Source: JAGVSV01 sp050952845
Lineage (GTDB): Bacteria > Bacillota > Clostridia > Christensenellales > Aristaeellaceae
Reading direction: 5' to 3'
DNA length: 64,000 nucleotides
Assembly (NCBI GenBank): GCA_050952845.1
Contig: JBMNLP010000001.1
Span: 2,976,001-3,040,000, forward strand
The notes below the pieces were generated by a model, which was not told the DNA's origin, searched no databases, and saw only the letters and a program-made list of their open reading frames with translations. Positions 40,409 to 52,400 of the stretch are shown piece by piece. Position numbers and translations under genes: made by a program. Within the stretch, counting starts at the first letter, position 1; the number at the start of each line of letters is the position of its first letter.

Positions 40409-43400
40409 TTATTCGAAGAGGTCCGCCACATTGATATCGGCGCCCGAATCATACATGGCGGGTGCATACCGGTTTGTTACCGTGTAGCCATCCGCACCAT
40501 TGCCCTCATACATCACATAGAAGCCCAACGGCACTTCCGGTTCTTCAACGGTATAGGCATAGGACGTGCTGTTCGGGGCATACTTTTTCAGCCCGCTCCA
40601 TTCGCATGTCCATGGCGCCTGGCCAGCTGGGGCATCGATACGCCGCTCGCCCATGGACACCCCATCGCTTCTTATCAACGTCAGCGTGACGCCATTTGGC
40701 AACCGAACATTTGACGGCACATCCGTCCATACCTTGAGCGCACTGATGGTCACCGGCTCCTGCGGGTTGTCCGGGTCGGCGGGGTTTTCGTTGTTGGTGA
40801 TACCGTCGTAAGTGTTGGTGATGGTGTTCCCATCCTGCACCATGGTATACCCGTTGGGCACCACAGGCTCAGCCACTGTGTAAGTGTACTCCGTTGCATC
40901 GGGCGCGTACTTCGGCAGGTCGCTCCAGGTGTGCTCTGCAGCATGCGTGCCGTCGTCCGCTACCGGTACCGCGTCACCATGGTCAACATCGTTCCGCTTC
41001 AGCTGCAAGAATACCATCGCGCCCTTCGCGCCATTGGGCAGACCAGCCCATTGCTTGGTCGCTGTGAAGGTCACCGGCTCCTGCGGGGCAGCCGGGTCCT
41101 CGTTGTTCGTCACGCCGTCATAGGTGTTGGTGATGGTGTTCCCATCCTGCGCCATGGTGTACCCGTTGGGCACCACAGGCTCAGCCACGGTGTAGGTGTA
41201 CTCCGTTGCATCGGGCGCGTACTTGGGCAAGTTGATCCAGGTATGCTCCGCAGCATGCGTACCGTTGTCCGCTACCAATACCGCGTCACCATGGTCAACA
41301 TCGTTCCGCTTCAGCTGCAAGAATACCGTCGCGCCCTTCGCGCCATTGGGCAGACCGGCCCATTGCTTGGTAGCTGTAAAGGTCACCGGCTCCTGCGGGA
41401 TAGCCGGATCAGCCGGGCTCTCGTTGTTGGTGACGCCGTCATACCTGTTCGTCAAAGCAAAGGTATGCACATCATCCTCTGCGCTGTGAACCTGGCTGAA
41501 GGTGTACCCGTTGGGCACGGCCTCCGTCAGGCTGTAAGTGATCTCCTCGCCTGCGCTGTCATACTTCGCGCGGTTTGCCAGGCTGGCCTTCCATTCATCT
41601 GCCCCGGTCAGGGTCAGCGGTTCATCCGCCACCAGGGCGCCGCCGTGCAGCGTCAGGGACAGGCTGGCTGGCAGTTTGCCGTTGTCCGTGATAGGCTGCC
41701 CATCCGCATCCTGCCAGGCTTTGGCGATATGAATCGTCACCGGCTCCTGCGGGTTGCCCGGGGCTGCCGGGTTCTCGTTATTGGTGACGCCGTCGTAGGT
41801 GTTGGTGATGGTGTTCCCGTCCTGCGCCATGGTGTACCCGTTGGGCACCACAGGCTCAGCCACGGTGTAGGTGTACTCCGTTGCATCGGGCGCGTACTTG
41901 GGCAGGTTGCTCCAGGTATGCTCCGCAGCATGCGTGCCGTCGTCCGTTACCTCTACCGCATCGCCATGGTCAACATCGTTCCGCTTCAGCTGCAGCGATA
42001 CCGTCGCGCCCTTCGCGCCTGCGGGTAAGCCTTTCCATTCCTTGATGGCTGTGAAAGTCACCAGCTCCTGCGGGTTAGCCGGATCAGCCGGGCTCTCGTT
42101 GTTGGTGATGCCGTCATACCTGTTCGTCAGGGCGAAGGCATGCTCATCATCCTCTGCGCTGTGAACCTGGCTGAAGGTATACCCGTTGGGCACCGCCTCC
42201 GTCAGGCTATAGATGATCTCCTCGCCTGCGCTGTCATACTTCGCGCGGTCTTTCAGGCTGGCCTTCCATTCATCTGCTCCGGTCAGGGTCAGCGGTTCAT
42301 CCGCCACCAGGGCGCCGCCGTGCAGCGTCAGGGACAGGCCGGCTGGCAGTTTGCTGTTGTCCGTGATGGCCTGCCCATCCGCATCCTGCCAGGTCTTGGC
42401 GATATGAATCGTCACCGACTCCTGCAGGTTGCCCGGGTCGGCCGGGTTCTCGTTGTTGGTGATGCCGTCGTAGGTGTTGGTGATGGCGTTCCCATCCTGC
42501 GCCATGGTGTACCCGTTGGGCACCACAGGCTCAGCCACGGTGTAGGTGTACTCCGTTGCATCGGGCGCGTACTTGGGCAGGTCGCTCCAGGTGTGCTCCG
42601 CAGCATGCGCGCCGTCGTCCGCTACCGGTACCGCATCGCCATGGTCAACATCGTTCCGCTTCAGCTGCAAGAATACCATCGCGCCCTTCGCGCCATTGGG
42701 CAGACCGGCCCATTGCTTGGTCGCTGTGAAGGTCACCGGTTCCTGCGGGGTAGCCGGGTTCTCGTTGTTGGTGACACCGTCGTAGGTATTGGTGATGGTG
42801 TTCCCGTCCTGCGCCATGGTGTACCCGTTGGGCACCACAGGTTCAGCCACGGTGTAGGTGTACTCCGTTGCGTCGGGCGCGTACTTGAGCAAGTTGCTCC
42901 AGGTGTGCTCCGCAGCATGCGCGCCGTCGTCCGCTACCAATACCGCGTCACCGTAGTCAACATCGTTCCGTTTCAGCTGCAACGGCACCGTCGCGCCCTT
43001 CGCACCGGCGGGCAGGCCTTTCCACTCCTTGGTAGCCGTGAAGGTCACCGGCTCCTGCGGGGTGGCAGGGTCCTCATTGTTAGTGACGCCATCATACCTG
43101 TTCGTCAAAGCAAAGGTATGCACATCATCCTCTGCGCTGTGAACCTGGCTGAAGGCATACCCGTTGGGCACCGTCTCCGTCAGGCTGTAGGTGATCTCCT
43201 CGCCTGCGCTGTCATACTTCGCGCGGTTTTTCAGGCTGGCTTTCCATTTATCTGCCCCGGTCAGGGTCAGCGGTTCATCCGCCACCAGGGCGCCGCCGTG
43301 CAGCGTCAACAACAGGCTGGCCGGCAGTTTGCCGTTGTCCGTGATGGCCTGCCCGTCCGCATCCTGCCAGGTCTTGGCGATATGAATCGTCACCGGCTCC

Positions 43401-46400
43401 TGCGGGTTGCCCGGGGCGGCCGGGCTCTTATTGTTGGTAACGCCATCGTAGGTATTCACCAGCACGAAGCCATCTGTCTGGTCACCTTGTGTTGGCTGCT
43501 GCTCATAGCCATTGGGCGCTGTCTCGCTTACGCTGTAGGTGATCGGCTTGCCCCGGGTGTCATAGGCATACAGGTTGCGATAGGTATGGGACCAATTCCC
43601 ATCCGCATCCGGTGTAAGCAGGTACGCTTCCGCCGGCGCATTGCCGCCAATCAGCCGGATGCTCAGGTTCTCCGGCAGCAGGGCGGCGTCCGTTACGACC
43701 TGCCCGTCCTGATTCCGCCACTCCTTGCTCACAGCCACGTCCAGCAGCTTGCCGTCCGCGCCCGTGCCGTCATACGCGTTGGTGATCGTATAGCCTACCT
43801 CCTGGCTGCCCGTTACGGAAGCTTTGTAGCCATCCGGCACAGCCACCTCAAAGGCTTCGTAACGGTAGGCGTTGCCCTGCGTGTCGTATCGGTACAATGC
43901 TTCCCATACCACCCGCCACGGGTTGACTGTGTCATGCACAGGCGTTTTCTCGCCCATCAGCTCGTTGTCATTGCGCCTCAGGTTAAAGCGCACAACGGAC
44001 TTGTCGGCATCTGATGGCTCCGCGATGCCGGCAGGATATGCCCAAGCCTTCGTCGCTTTGATGCTGATCGGGTTGTCATTCGTGTCGTCGCTATCGTCGC
44101 TGCTTACGCCGTCATACGTGTTGGTGACAATAAAGCCATCCTCGGCATTGCCGCTCACTTGCTTGGTGTAGCCGTTGGGTACAGCCGCCTCATCAACGGT
44201 GTAGATATAGGCGACGATCTCTTCATCTGCGTTCATGCCGTAAATCGGCTTGTTCTTAAAGATATGCTGCACGCTCGTGTCAGTGCCTGCTGCCACAGTA
44301 TAGGTATCCACCACCTGGGCAGGCGCTGCTGAGCCCGCCTCCGCCCGCTTCAGTTGCAGAACAACCTCAGGGTGGATGGCGTTCTCAGGCAACTGCTGCC
44401 AAAGCTTGGTCGCCTTGATGTCCATCAGCTTCATGTTATGCTGGTTCAAGCCTGCCCGGGCATTGGCAAAGCCTTCCGGCGCGCCCGGCTCCGTTGCGCC
44501 GGCAGCGGCGTATTCCCGGGTGGTGTAGAGGTATTCCCGGCCCTGGGCATCAAACTTGAGCACCCCGGCCCAGGAAACTTGGCTGGATTGGCCCGCGGTA
44601 AACGCGGCGCCGGGGATCGCCTTGGTATCCGCCTCCTCCGCCGGTACCAGCGCCTGGTTGTCATCGGTCAGGCCGCGCCACAGCTTCAGCCAGACACCGG
44701 GCAGGCTGTCCCCTTCGGCGACGCCGTGCCAATGCTTATTGGCCTCTACCCCGCGGGTGGGGCTTTGGTAGGTGTCGGTCACCTTCAGCGGGTCATTTTC
44801 ATCATAGGTGGTGTTGTAGATGTAGGTCTGCGGGGCATCCGCATCCTGCCAAAGAGCCTTCGGATTGCCTCCACTGTCGGTTTCCACCACGGAATAGATA
44901 TACGGCAAGCCATCATCAGTGCCCCAGGGCAGCTTTGCCCAGGTGACGGTCACGGTGTTGGGGCTGTCATCGCTGTCCCACAAAGCCACAGGCTTGGTAA
45001 CAGGCTGGCCGTTCAAATCCTCGTGATCAGGAGCCAACGCGACAGCCTCTTCCTCAAAAATGGTTCTGCGGTGGAGCGTGAAGTAGGTATCAGGGCCGAT
45101 ACCCTCCGCACGCTGGGCATCGCCGCCCACCCAGGTTTTAACGGCGCTGACATCCGAATTATGGATGTTGATGATGCGGCTGGAGTTGTTGTTGTAGCGA
45201 GCATAGCCTGCCGGGGTAAAGTCATTCCCCTCAGCGTCCACTTCTATTGCGGTGTAGGTGTAGGGGGTGGCCGGGTCATCGTCCACAAAGCGCGGCAGGT
45301 CGGTCCAGGTATAAGCCCAGGGGCTCAGTTCGCCGGACTGGCCGGCTGGCACAGTATCCACCACGCCATCAAGTTCCACAGGAGCACCGATGGGAACAGA
45401 TTCTGTACCATGGGTTCGCATCAGCTGGAAGTGTACAGGCGGCTCGGGCCCTCCGCCCCATATCTTCCTGGCGGTAAACTGGGTTTTCAGCGCGATGTTC
45501 TTGATGATTATGCTGGAAGATGTCACCGCATCAACGATATAGTCGCTGCCCAGCGGCACTTCCTCCACAAAGTAGGTGTAGTGCACCGGCTGTGTCGGGT
45601 CGTTGTTGTAGTTGCCGTTGAGCGGCAGGTTGGTCCAGGTGTATTCCCAGGGCTTGCTTTCCATGCCATGAGCACCCGGAGCGGTATCCACCGTGCCGTC
45701 CATAACGCCGTCGTATTCCTCAGGCATTGCTTCCTTTTCATGGTAGCCGCTGCCGCTCACCCAGCGCCACAGCTTGAAGGTGACGCTCTCCGGCAGGGGC
45801 GCCTGGCCGATGTTCCAGCGCTTGACAGCCGTGAAGCTGCCGTCATTCTTGGTATTGGTAATCCGGAAGCCGTCTGTGGCATTGCCGGTGATGACCCGCT
45901 GATAGGGGTAGTTCGCTGGAAGCTCTTCAGTGACAGTATATACAGCTGGCACAGAAGGATTCTCGCCATTTGGAAGGGTTCTAACGGGCAGGTTGGGCCA
46001 GATCAGCAAGCCGGGGTTCGCTTCGTAGGGTTCGCCACTATCAGCTGATCCATACGGGATACCATCCAGCTCAAAGCGGTCAAACTCCGCGCCATTTTGG
46101 AACAGCACGATGGTAACCGGGGGGCGCTCTGTGGTTTGCTCATACTTTTTGAACACTTCCACGGTGGTTTTGTCAAAGGTGTTGGTAAACACCCAGTCGC
46201 CGCCGGTTTGCACCGGGGGATTTGCCGTATAAATGACCGGAAGAACATCGGACTGCTCTACCAGGTAGGTGTAGAGTTCGCCAGTATCGAGGCTATACTT
46301 GGGTAGGGCGGACACTTTAACTTTCCAGCCTTCGGCTGTAGCGCGCCCAACGTATTTCAAGTCCGTTGTGATCTTATAGGTGATGCCGTCCAGGAGAACG

Positions 46401-49400
46401 GTACCTAACTTTTCCTTTTGGGTAGGATCTTCGCCCGTATACCGATAAAGGGACAACGTCGCCGTCCTGTCGTCGGGCAAATCATAAGCAGCCGCCGGCG
46501 CGCCATCCCAGACGATCTCGACGGACAGATCAAAAGTCTGCCAGGTGTTTGTTATGTTTTGTAGTCCCTGCCCCATGTCATATTGTCCGGAGTCGCTCAC
46601 ATAGTTGGCGGGAGCGCCAGGCGTAAAGGTATTAGTAACCCCGTCATACACGCCTTCCAGCACACGGAAGACATAGGGCACGCCGTTATCATCCTTCAGG
46701 ACGACATCCTCCCAGGTGATCGGGTTGCTCTCGGTGCTGCCTGTCGGCGTTGTTACCTTGGCGGGCACTGCATTCGGCACCCTTTCAAATGGTAGAATGG
46801 GGCTGGTGGTGCGTTCCAGGCACAGCCAGATGTTGTCCGGATAGGGCGTCGGCCCGCCGCCCGCCCAGATTTTTCTTGTTGTTTTGCTGCCGGTGGGGCT
46901 GGTGTAGGTGTTGACCACGCCCAGGGAGCCTGTCATTGCAGTGACGGTGTATTCGTAGCTGTCCGGCAAGCCGGGGGTAAATACCTGCGTATCCTCATTC
47001 AGCAAGCCTTCCACAATGCTGAAGGTATAGGGCTTGCCGGCAATGTCCGTCTGCTCCACATTGTCCCATTGCACGCTCAAAACGCCGGGCAGCAGCTTCC
47101 GGATGAGGCTGCCCGCTTGCCCGGCGGGAATGTCCGCAGGCTGGCCATTGGGCAGTGCCCGCTGCAGCTTGAACCACACCGTGGGCTTCTGCGTTGGGCC
47201 ATTGACCCATTGCTTTTGGGCAATTAAGGTTTTGGTCGGGATGGTATAGGTGTTGGTCAGGTCAAGGGTGCCTTGCCCTGAGAGCGCATAATTCTCAGGC
47301 ACAGCCTCGGTAAACACATCGTTTTCCAGCTTGCCCTCAACCACGGCGTACTCCCAGCTCAAGCCGGCAAAGTTCGTGCGCTCCTGGTCTGCCCAGGTGA
47401 CAGAAAGCGCTGCATTGGGGTTTTGCAGTTCTTGAGCCGGCACCTGCTTGATATCGGCTCCCGGCACATCCGCCCAGGAGCTAACGCCAAGAATGCGGCG
47501 CTGCAGCTTAAACCATACATCGGGTCGGCTGTCAATCGGGCCATCAATCCATTTCTTGGTGGCGGTGACATCCTCCTTAGGGATCTGGTAGGTGTTGGTG
47601 ACGTCCTTGTGATCAGCATCATAGCTCACCTTGTACACGCTGCCGTTTATGGTGACATAACCTTCTGTGTCTACACCAGGCTCCTGTACAGTAAAGGTAT
47701 ACAGCTCGCCTTTGCTGTCCCGGGAGATCAGGTTGTTCCATTGGTAGGTGTAGGTAGGCGCCTCGCCGGTGATCTGCGGGGTGACGCCTGTAACAAGTTC
47801 CGTCGTCACATTGTCACTTTCGCGGTACAGGGCCAGTGTAACAGCGGTTTTATTGACACCTGGCCCACCCGCCCAAGTTTTGGTGGCGGTGAAGGCAGCG
47901 TCCGCCGGCGGGTCGTAGGTGTTGGTGATGCCCAGGCTCATCCGGCCTTCTGCCGTGTAATGTAAGGGAGCACCAGGGGTAAAAGCATCATTTGCCTCGT
48001 CATAGATGCCTTCCTCCACGGCAAATGCATACGCATTGCCATTTTCATCAGTAGCTTCAAGGCCACTCCAGCTAACCGTGAGCGCTGCATCAGGAGTATC
48101 CGGATTAAAGTCAGGCACTTTTTGGATCGCCGCACCGGGCACGGCAGACCAGTTGCCGCCTGCCGTCTTGCGATGCAGCTGGAACCAGACATCGGGCTTT
48201 GTATCCGGTCCGTTCACCCACGTCTTGGTAGCAGTTGCTGTGCCGGTGGTGGGGATCACATAGCGGTTGGTCAGCGTCAGGCTGTCGCCTATGGTTGTCA
48301 GCTCATAGTTCAGCGGATCGCCTGGTGTGAAGTCGGTATCGTCATAGCTGCCTTCCACCACGAAGAAGGTGTAGGGGTTGGCATCGAAGTCCGTCTGTTC
48401 AAGGCCGGTGAAGGTATATTCATAACCAGCATAATCGTTGATTTTGATGGGATCAAGGCCAGGTACCTTCTCGCGGGTGCCGGTGTCAGTTTTCCGCCAT
48501 AACTGGAACCAGACATCAGGCTTCGCGGCATTTTCGCCCAGGTCAAACACCTTTTTAGCAGTCGCCGTGCCGGTGGTGGGGATGATGTATTTGTTGGTCA
48601 CCACATATCCCAGGGTGTCATTGTAGGTATAAACAGGGTCCTTAAAGCCCGGCACCGTTGCAGTCTCTGTGATTTTGTATTCAAAAAGGTTGCCCTGTTT
48701 GTCTCTGAGTGGAGCCATCCCCTCCATCTTCCAGGGGGCATATTCTTTGGCTCTGGTCAGCAGGTGATTCTCTGTTTCCGGCACCCCATCCAGGGTATGG
48801 CCGGGGGCGCTGGGGTTGGCATGTGCCCATTTGTCATCACCTTCGCTTGCATATTTGCGCCATAGGCGGATGGTGACAGCAGGCCGGTTGGAGGCATCGC
48901 CGCCATCCCATACCTTGGCCGCTTTCAAGTTAACGAAAGGTTGATTATAGGTGCTGGTGATGGTGTGCAGTACGCCGTCTGCTGCAACCTCGCATTCGGA
49001 TATGAAGCTGCCTTCGTTTTCGCCAAGCGTTATTGATGCCGTAGCTTTGTAGACATACTCCTTCCGCACATTGTTGTCATCATAGAAGCGCGGCTGATTC
49101 TTCCAGGTATACATTCCCCAGTCGTCACCGCCGCCTTCCGGCGGGGTGAGGGTGGCTGGAGCGGGTTGGGCGTGATCAGTATCCGGTGTTTCACCATCAC
49201 TATAATAGCGCGTTAAGGTTAGGGTGATCTCTTCAGGCCTGACCGTTTCGCCCCCTACCCATACCTTCTTGGCAGTAATATTTGTCTTCAGAGAAGTGTT
49301 GGTGATCACCGTGGAGGCGCTGGTAGCCGTATCAACCTCATAGTTGGCAATGGAATCTTCCTGCACCCGGTATTTCACCAGGACGCCGTCTACCTGCGCA

Positions 49401-52400
49401 GGCAGGCCGGTCCATACGGCGCGCCAGGGGATGTCCTCATAACGGACGGTACCGTTGGGGTTACCTTCCGTACTGTCGGCAATGCCATTGAGGTCGATAT
49501 CCAGGTCCAGGTCTGTCCATGTCCAGTTGTCGGGATTGGGATCAGTTATTTTGGCCCGCTGCAGCCGGAAGGTCACAGACGGCGTGCCCGTCTTGGTATC
49601 CCATTCTTTATGAGCGCGGAAGGTGCCGTCATTGTATTCATTGGTGATGACAAAGCCTGCTGTTGCATCTACGGTCTCATCCGTGCGAACGTACAGCGGG
49701 GGCACAGCAGGCTCGCCGACTGTGTAGGCATAAGCTGCACCATTCTCATCATACTTGGGCAGATTCATCCAAGTGTAGTGCCACTGGTGAATGGTATTGC
49801 CATTTCCATCGGTACCGACAAGATCCGGGGCCGTTTCGCCGGAGCCGTCCGGTCGCGGTGTATCCGCCACGCCGTTCAGAGTGACACTGTCGATAGCCAC
49901 GTCGTTACGGTAGAGCGTCAAGCTAAATGACGGCGGGATAACTGCTGTGCCATAGCGCGCAGGAATCACGATGCGCTTGGTGGCCTTCACAGAGACACCT
50001 TCAAAGGTATTGGTGATGGTGGGAATGTCATTCTCCACAACCGGGCCGGAAGGGGTATAGCCCGCCACACGGGTTTCGGTAAAGGTATAGGTGTATAGTT
50101 CCTTTGTTGGTGAATACTTGGGCAGGTTGGTCCAGGTGTAGGTCCATGGTTCGCTCGAAATCGTAACAGGATCGCCTACCGATTCAAAGGCCAAGCCATC
50201 CGTGCTGCGCTGCAGCTGGAAGGTAATCGCCGGGTACTGTTGACCAACATATGCCGGGGCTGACCACTTCTTTTTGGCGGTAAAGCTCGTTGTTTGCCAG
50301 GCATTCGTGACGATGTAGCCCTCAACCGTTGCCACAAAGTTCGCCGGCACATCGTTTTCCACCACGCTGTAGTTGTATTTGACGCCGTCCTGATTCCGCT
50401 CGGGCAGGCCTTCGATGGTGCTGCGCCAGGGCTGCTGCTGCTCATCCCCGCCGATAATGCCGTCCAACTCAATGTCCTGCACCGGTTCTGCCGGGGCGTT
50501 ACTGCCTTCCAGCGAACGCATCAGGCTGAGCGTGACCTCGGTTTTGTGCAAATCGCCGTCCACACCTTGCGGAAAGGACCAATTCTTCCCCACCGTGATG
50601 GGATCTATGATGGGAGACACATAGGTGTTGGTGATCTCATAGGCGTTATTTTCCGTGTCGAATACGCCAGCGGTCAGCTGCTCAAAGGGGCTCGGGCTGC
50701 CGGGGGTGAACACTTGAGTCCCCTCATTATACCTGCCTTCCACCACCTTGAACTCGTAGGGCCGGGCGGCGCTGTCGGTTTCCACCAGGTTGTTCCAAGG
50801 GACTGTGAAAGGAGCCGTAGTCGGCACCTGCTTGATATCTGCTCCAGGCACAGCCGCCCACGTTCCGTTGGCAACCCTGCGCTGCAGCTGGAACCAAACC
50901 TCGGGCTTAACAACCTCCGTGCCGTCTTTCCATACTTTGGTGGCTTCAAATGTGCCGTTAGTGGGGATGACGTAGGTGTTGGTCAGGTTGAGGGTGCCCG
51001 TCCCAGTGCGTGTATAATTCGCCGGGACGCCTTCCGTAAAATCGGTGCCGTCCCACTGCCCTTCCTTGATGTAGAAGGTGTAGACATTGCCGTTGATGTC
51101 GGTGGTTTCAAGCCCTGTCCATGTGTGGGTGGTGTCGCCGGTGCTTTCTGCTTTAATTACATCGGCACCAGGCACAGCCTCATTCACATCAACCAATGGG
51201 TTGTCAATGTCAATTTTCCGCCACAGCTGCAACCATAGCTCCGGATGCTCGGCAGCGCCGTTCACCCAGATTTTGGTGCCGGTGGCTGTGCCGTCGGTGG
51301 GGATGATGTAAGTGTTGACAACCACAAAATTGACAGGGTCATCTTGACCTGCCTCTATTAGACCCTCATTCACAGCTTCTTGATAGGTAAGATAATTAGG
51401 CTCCTCAAAGCCCGGCACCGTCGCGGTTTCTGTAATTTTATACTCATAAAGGTTGCCATTGATGTCTCTAAGGGGAATATCTTCCCTTCTCATCTTCCAG
51501 GGAGCATATTCTTCCGCTCCGCTCTGCGGATGTGGCCCCTCATCTATTATTCCGTCCAGGGTATGGCCGGGGGTATTAGCCCTGGCCAATGCCCATTCAT
51601 CGTTACTACCTGAAATCCGGCGCCACAGGTGGAAGGTCACCGGAGAACGGTTGGAAGCGTCCCCGCCGTCCCATACCTTGGCTGCTTTCAGGGTAACAGT
51701 AGGCGGCACATAGGTGTTTGTGAAAGTGAAGAAAGTGCCGTTAGCATTGACTTCTTTTTGGGTCTGTGCATAGTCTTGGGGTTCAGTTTCCTCTACATCG
51801 TATATCCAGGCTTTCTGAGCACTGCCTTCCTCATAAAAGCGCTCCTGAGCGGGCCAGGTGTAGGTGGTTGTGGTGCCACCGACCGTGCCTTCAAGCGCAA
51901 ACGATGTATCTTCCACATTACCCTCTTTGTAACGCTTCAGGGTTAGGGTGGTTTCAGGTCGAGGCAGGGTGTCGCCATTTACCCAAATCTTTTTGGCGCT
52001 GATAACGGTTGTCCGGGAGATGTTCTCTATGATGGTGCTGGCATGAGTCACCGTATCATACAGTTCATGAAAATCGGCATTTCCGCCTTGCGCAACAGGC
52101 AGGGCTTCCTCTTCCACAATATAGTATTTGACAGTATTGCCATTCTCCGCTTGAATAGGTAGATTGCCGGCCCACACCGCACTCCATATCGGGCCTGTCT
52201 CACCAGCAGTAACATCGCCCTCATGATCCTGGTCACCTTCGCCAGGCGTACCGCTAAGGACCAAGTCGCGTCCTTCCATATACACCTCGGTACCATCTAT
52301 GGGGTCGTTTTCGCTATCAACTTGCTGCTGCCACAGTTGGAAAGTAACAGAGCTGGTGTCTGCCTTGGTATCCCAACGTTTGAGAGCCATGAAGACATCC

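Noticed and set aside
40745..43410. Possible CRISPR-like repetition
   Set aside because: The repeats are over 300 bp, lie in an open coding frame and keep reading frame throughout; there are no short spacers.
42140..44014. Plus-strand open frame of 624 aa
   Set aside because: It is antisense to the giant CnaB gene; its 'protein' repeats only because the coding strand repeats. The same applies to the long plus-strand frames at 44354-46048, 53123-54553 and 57023-58696.
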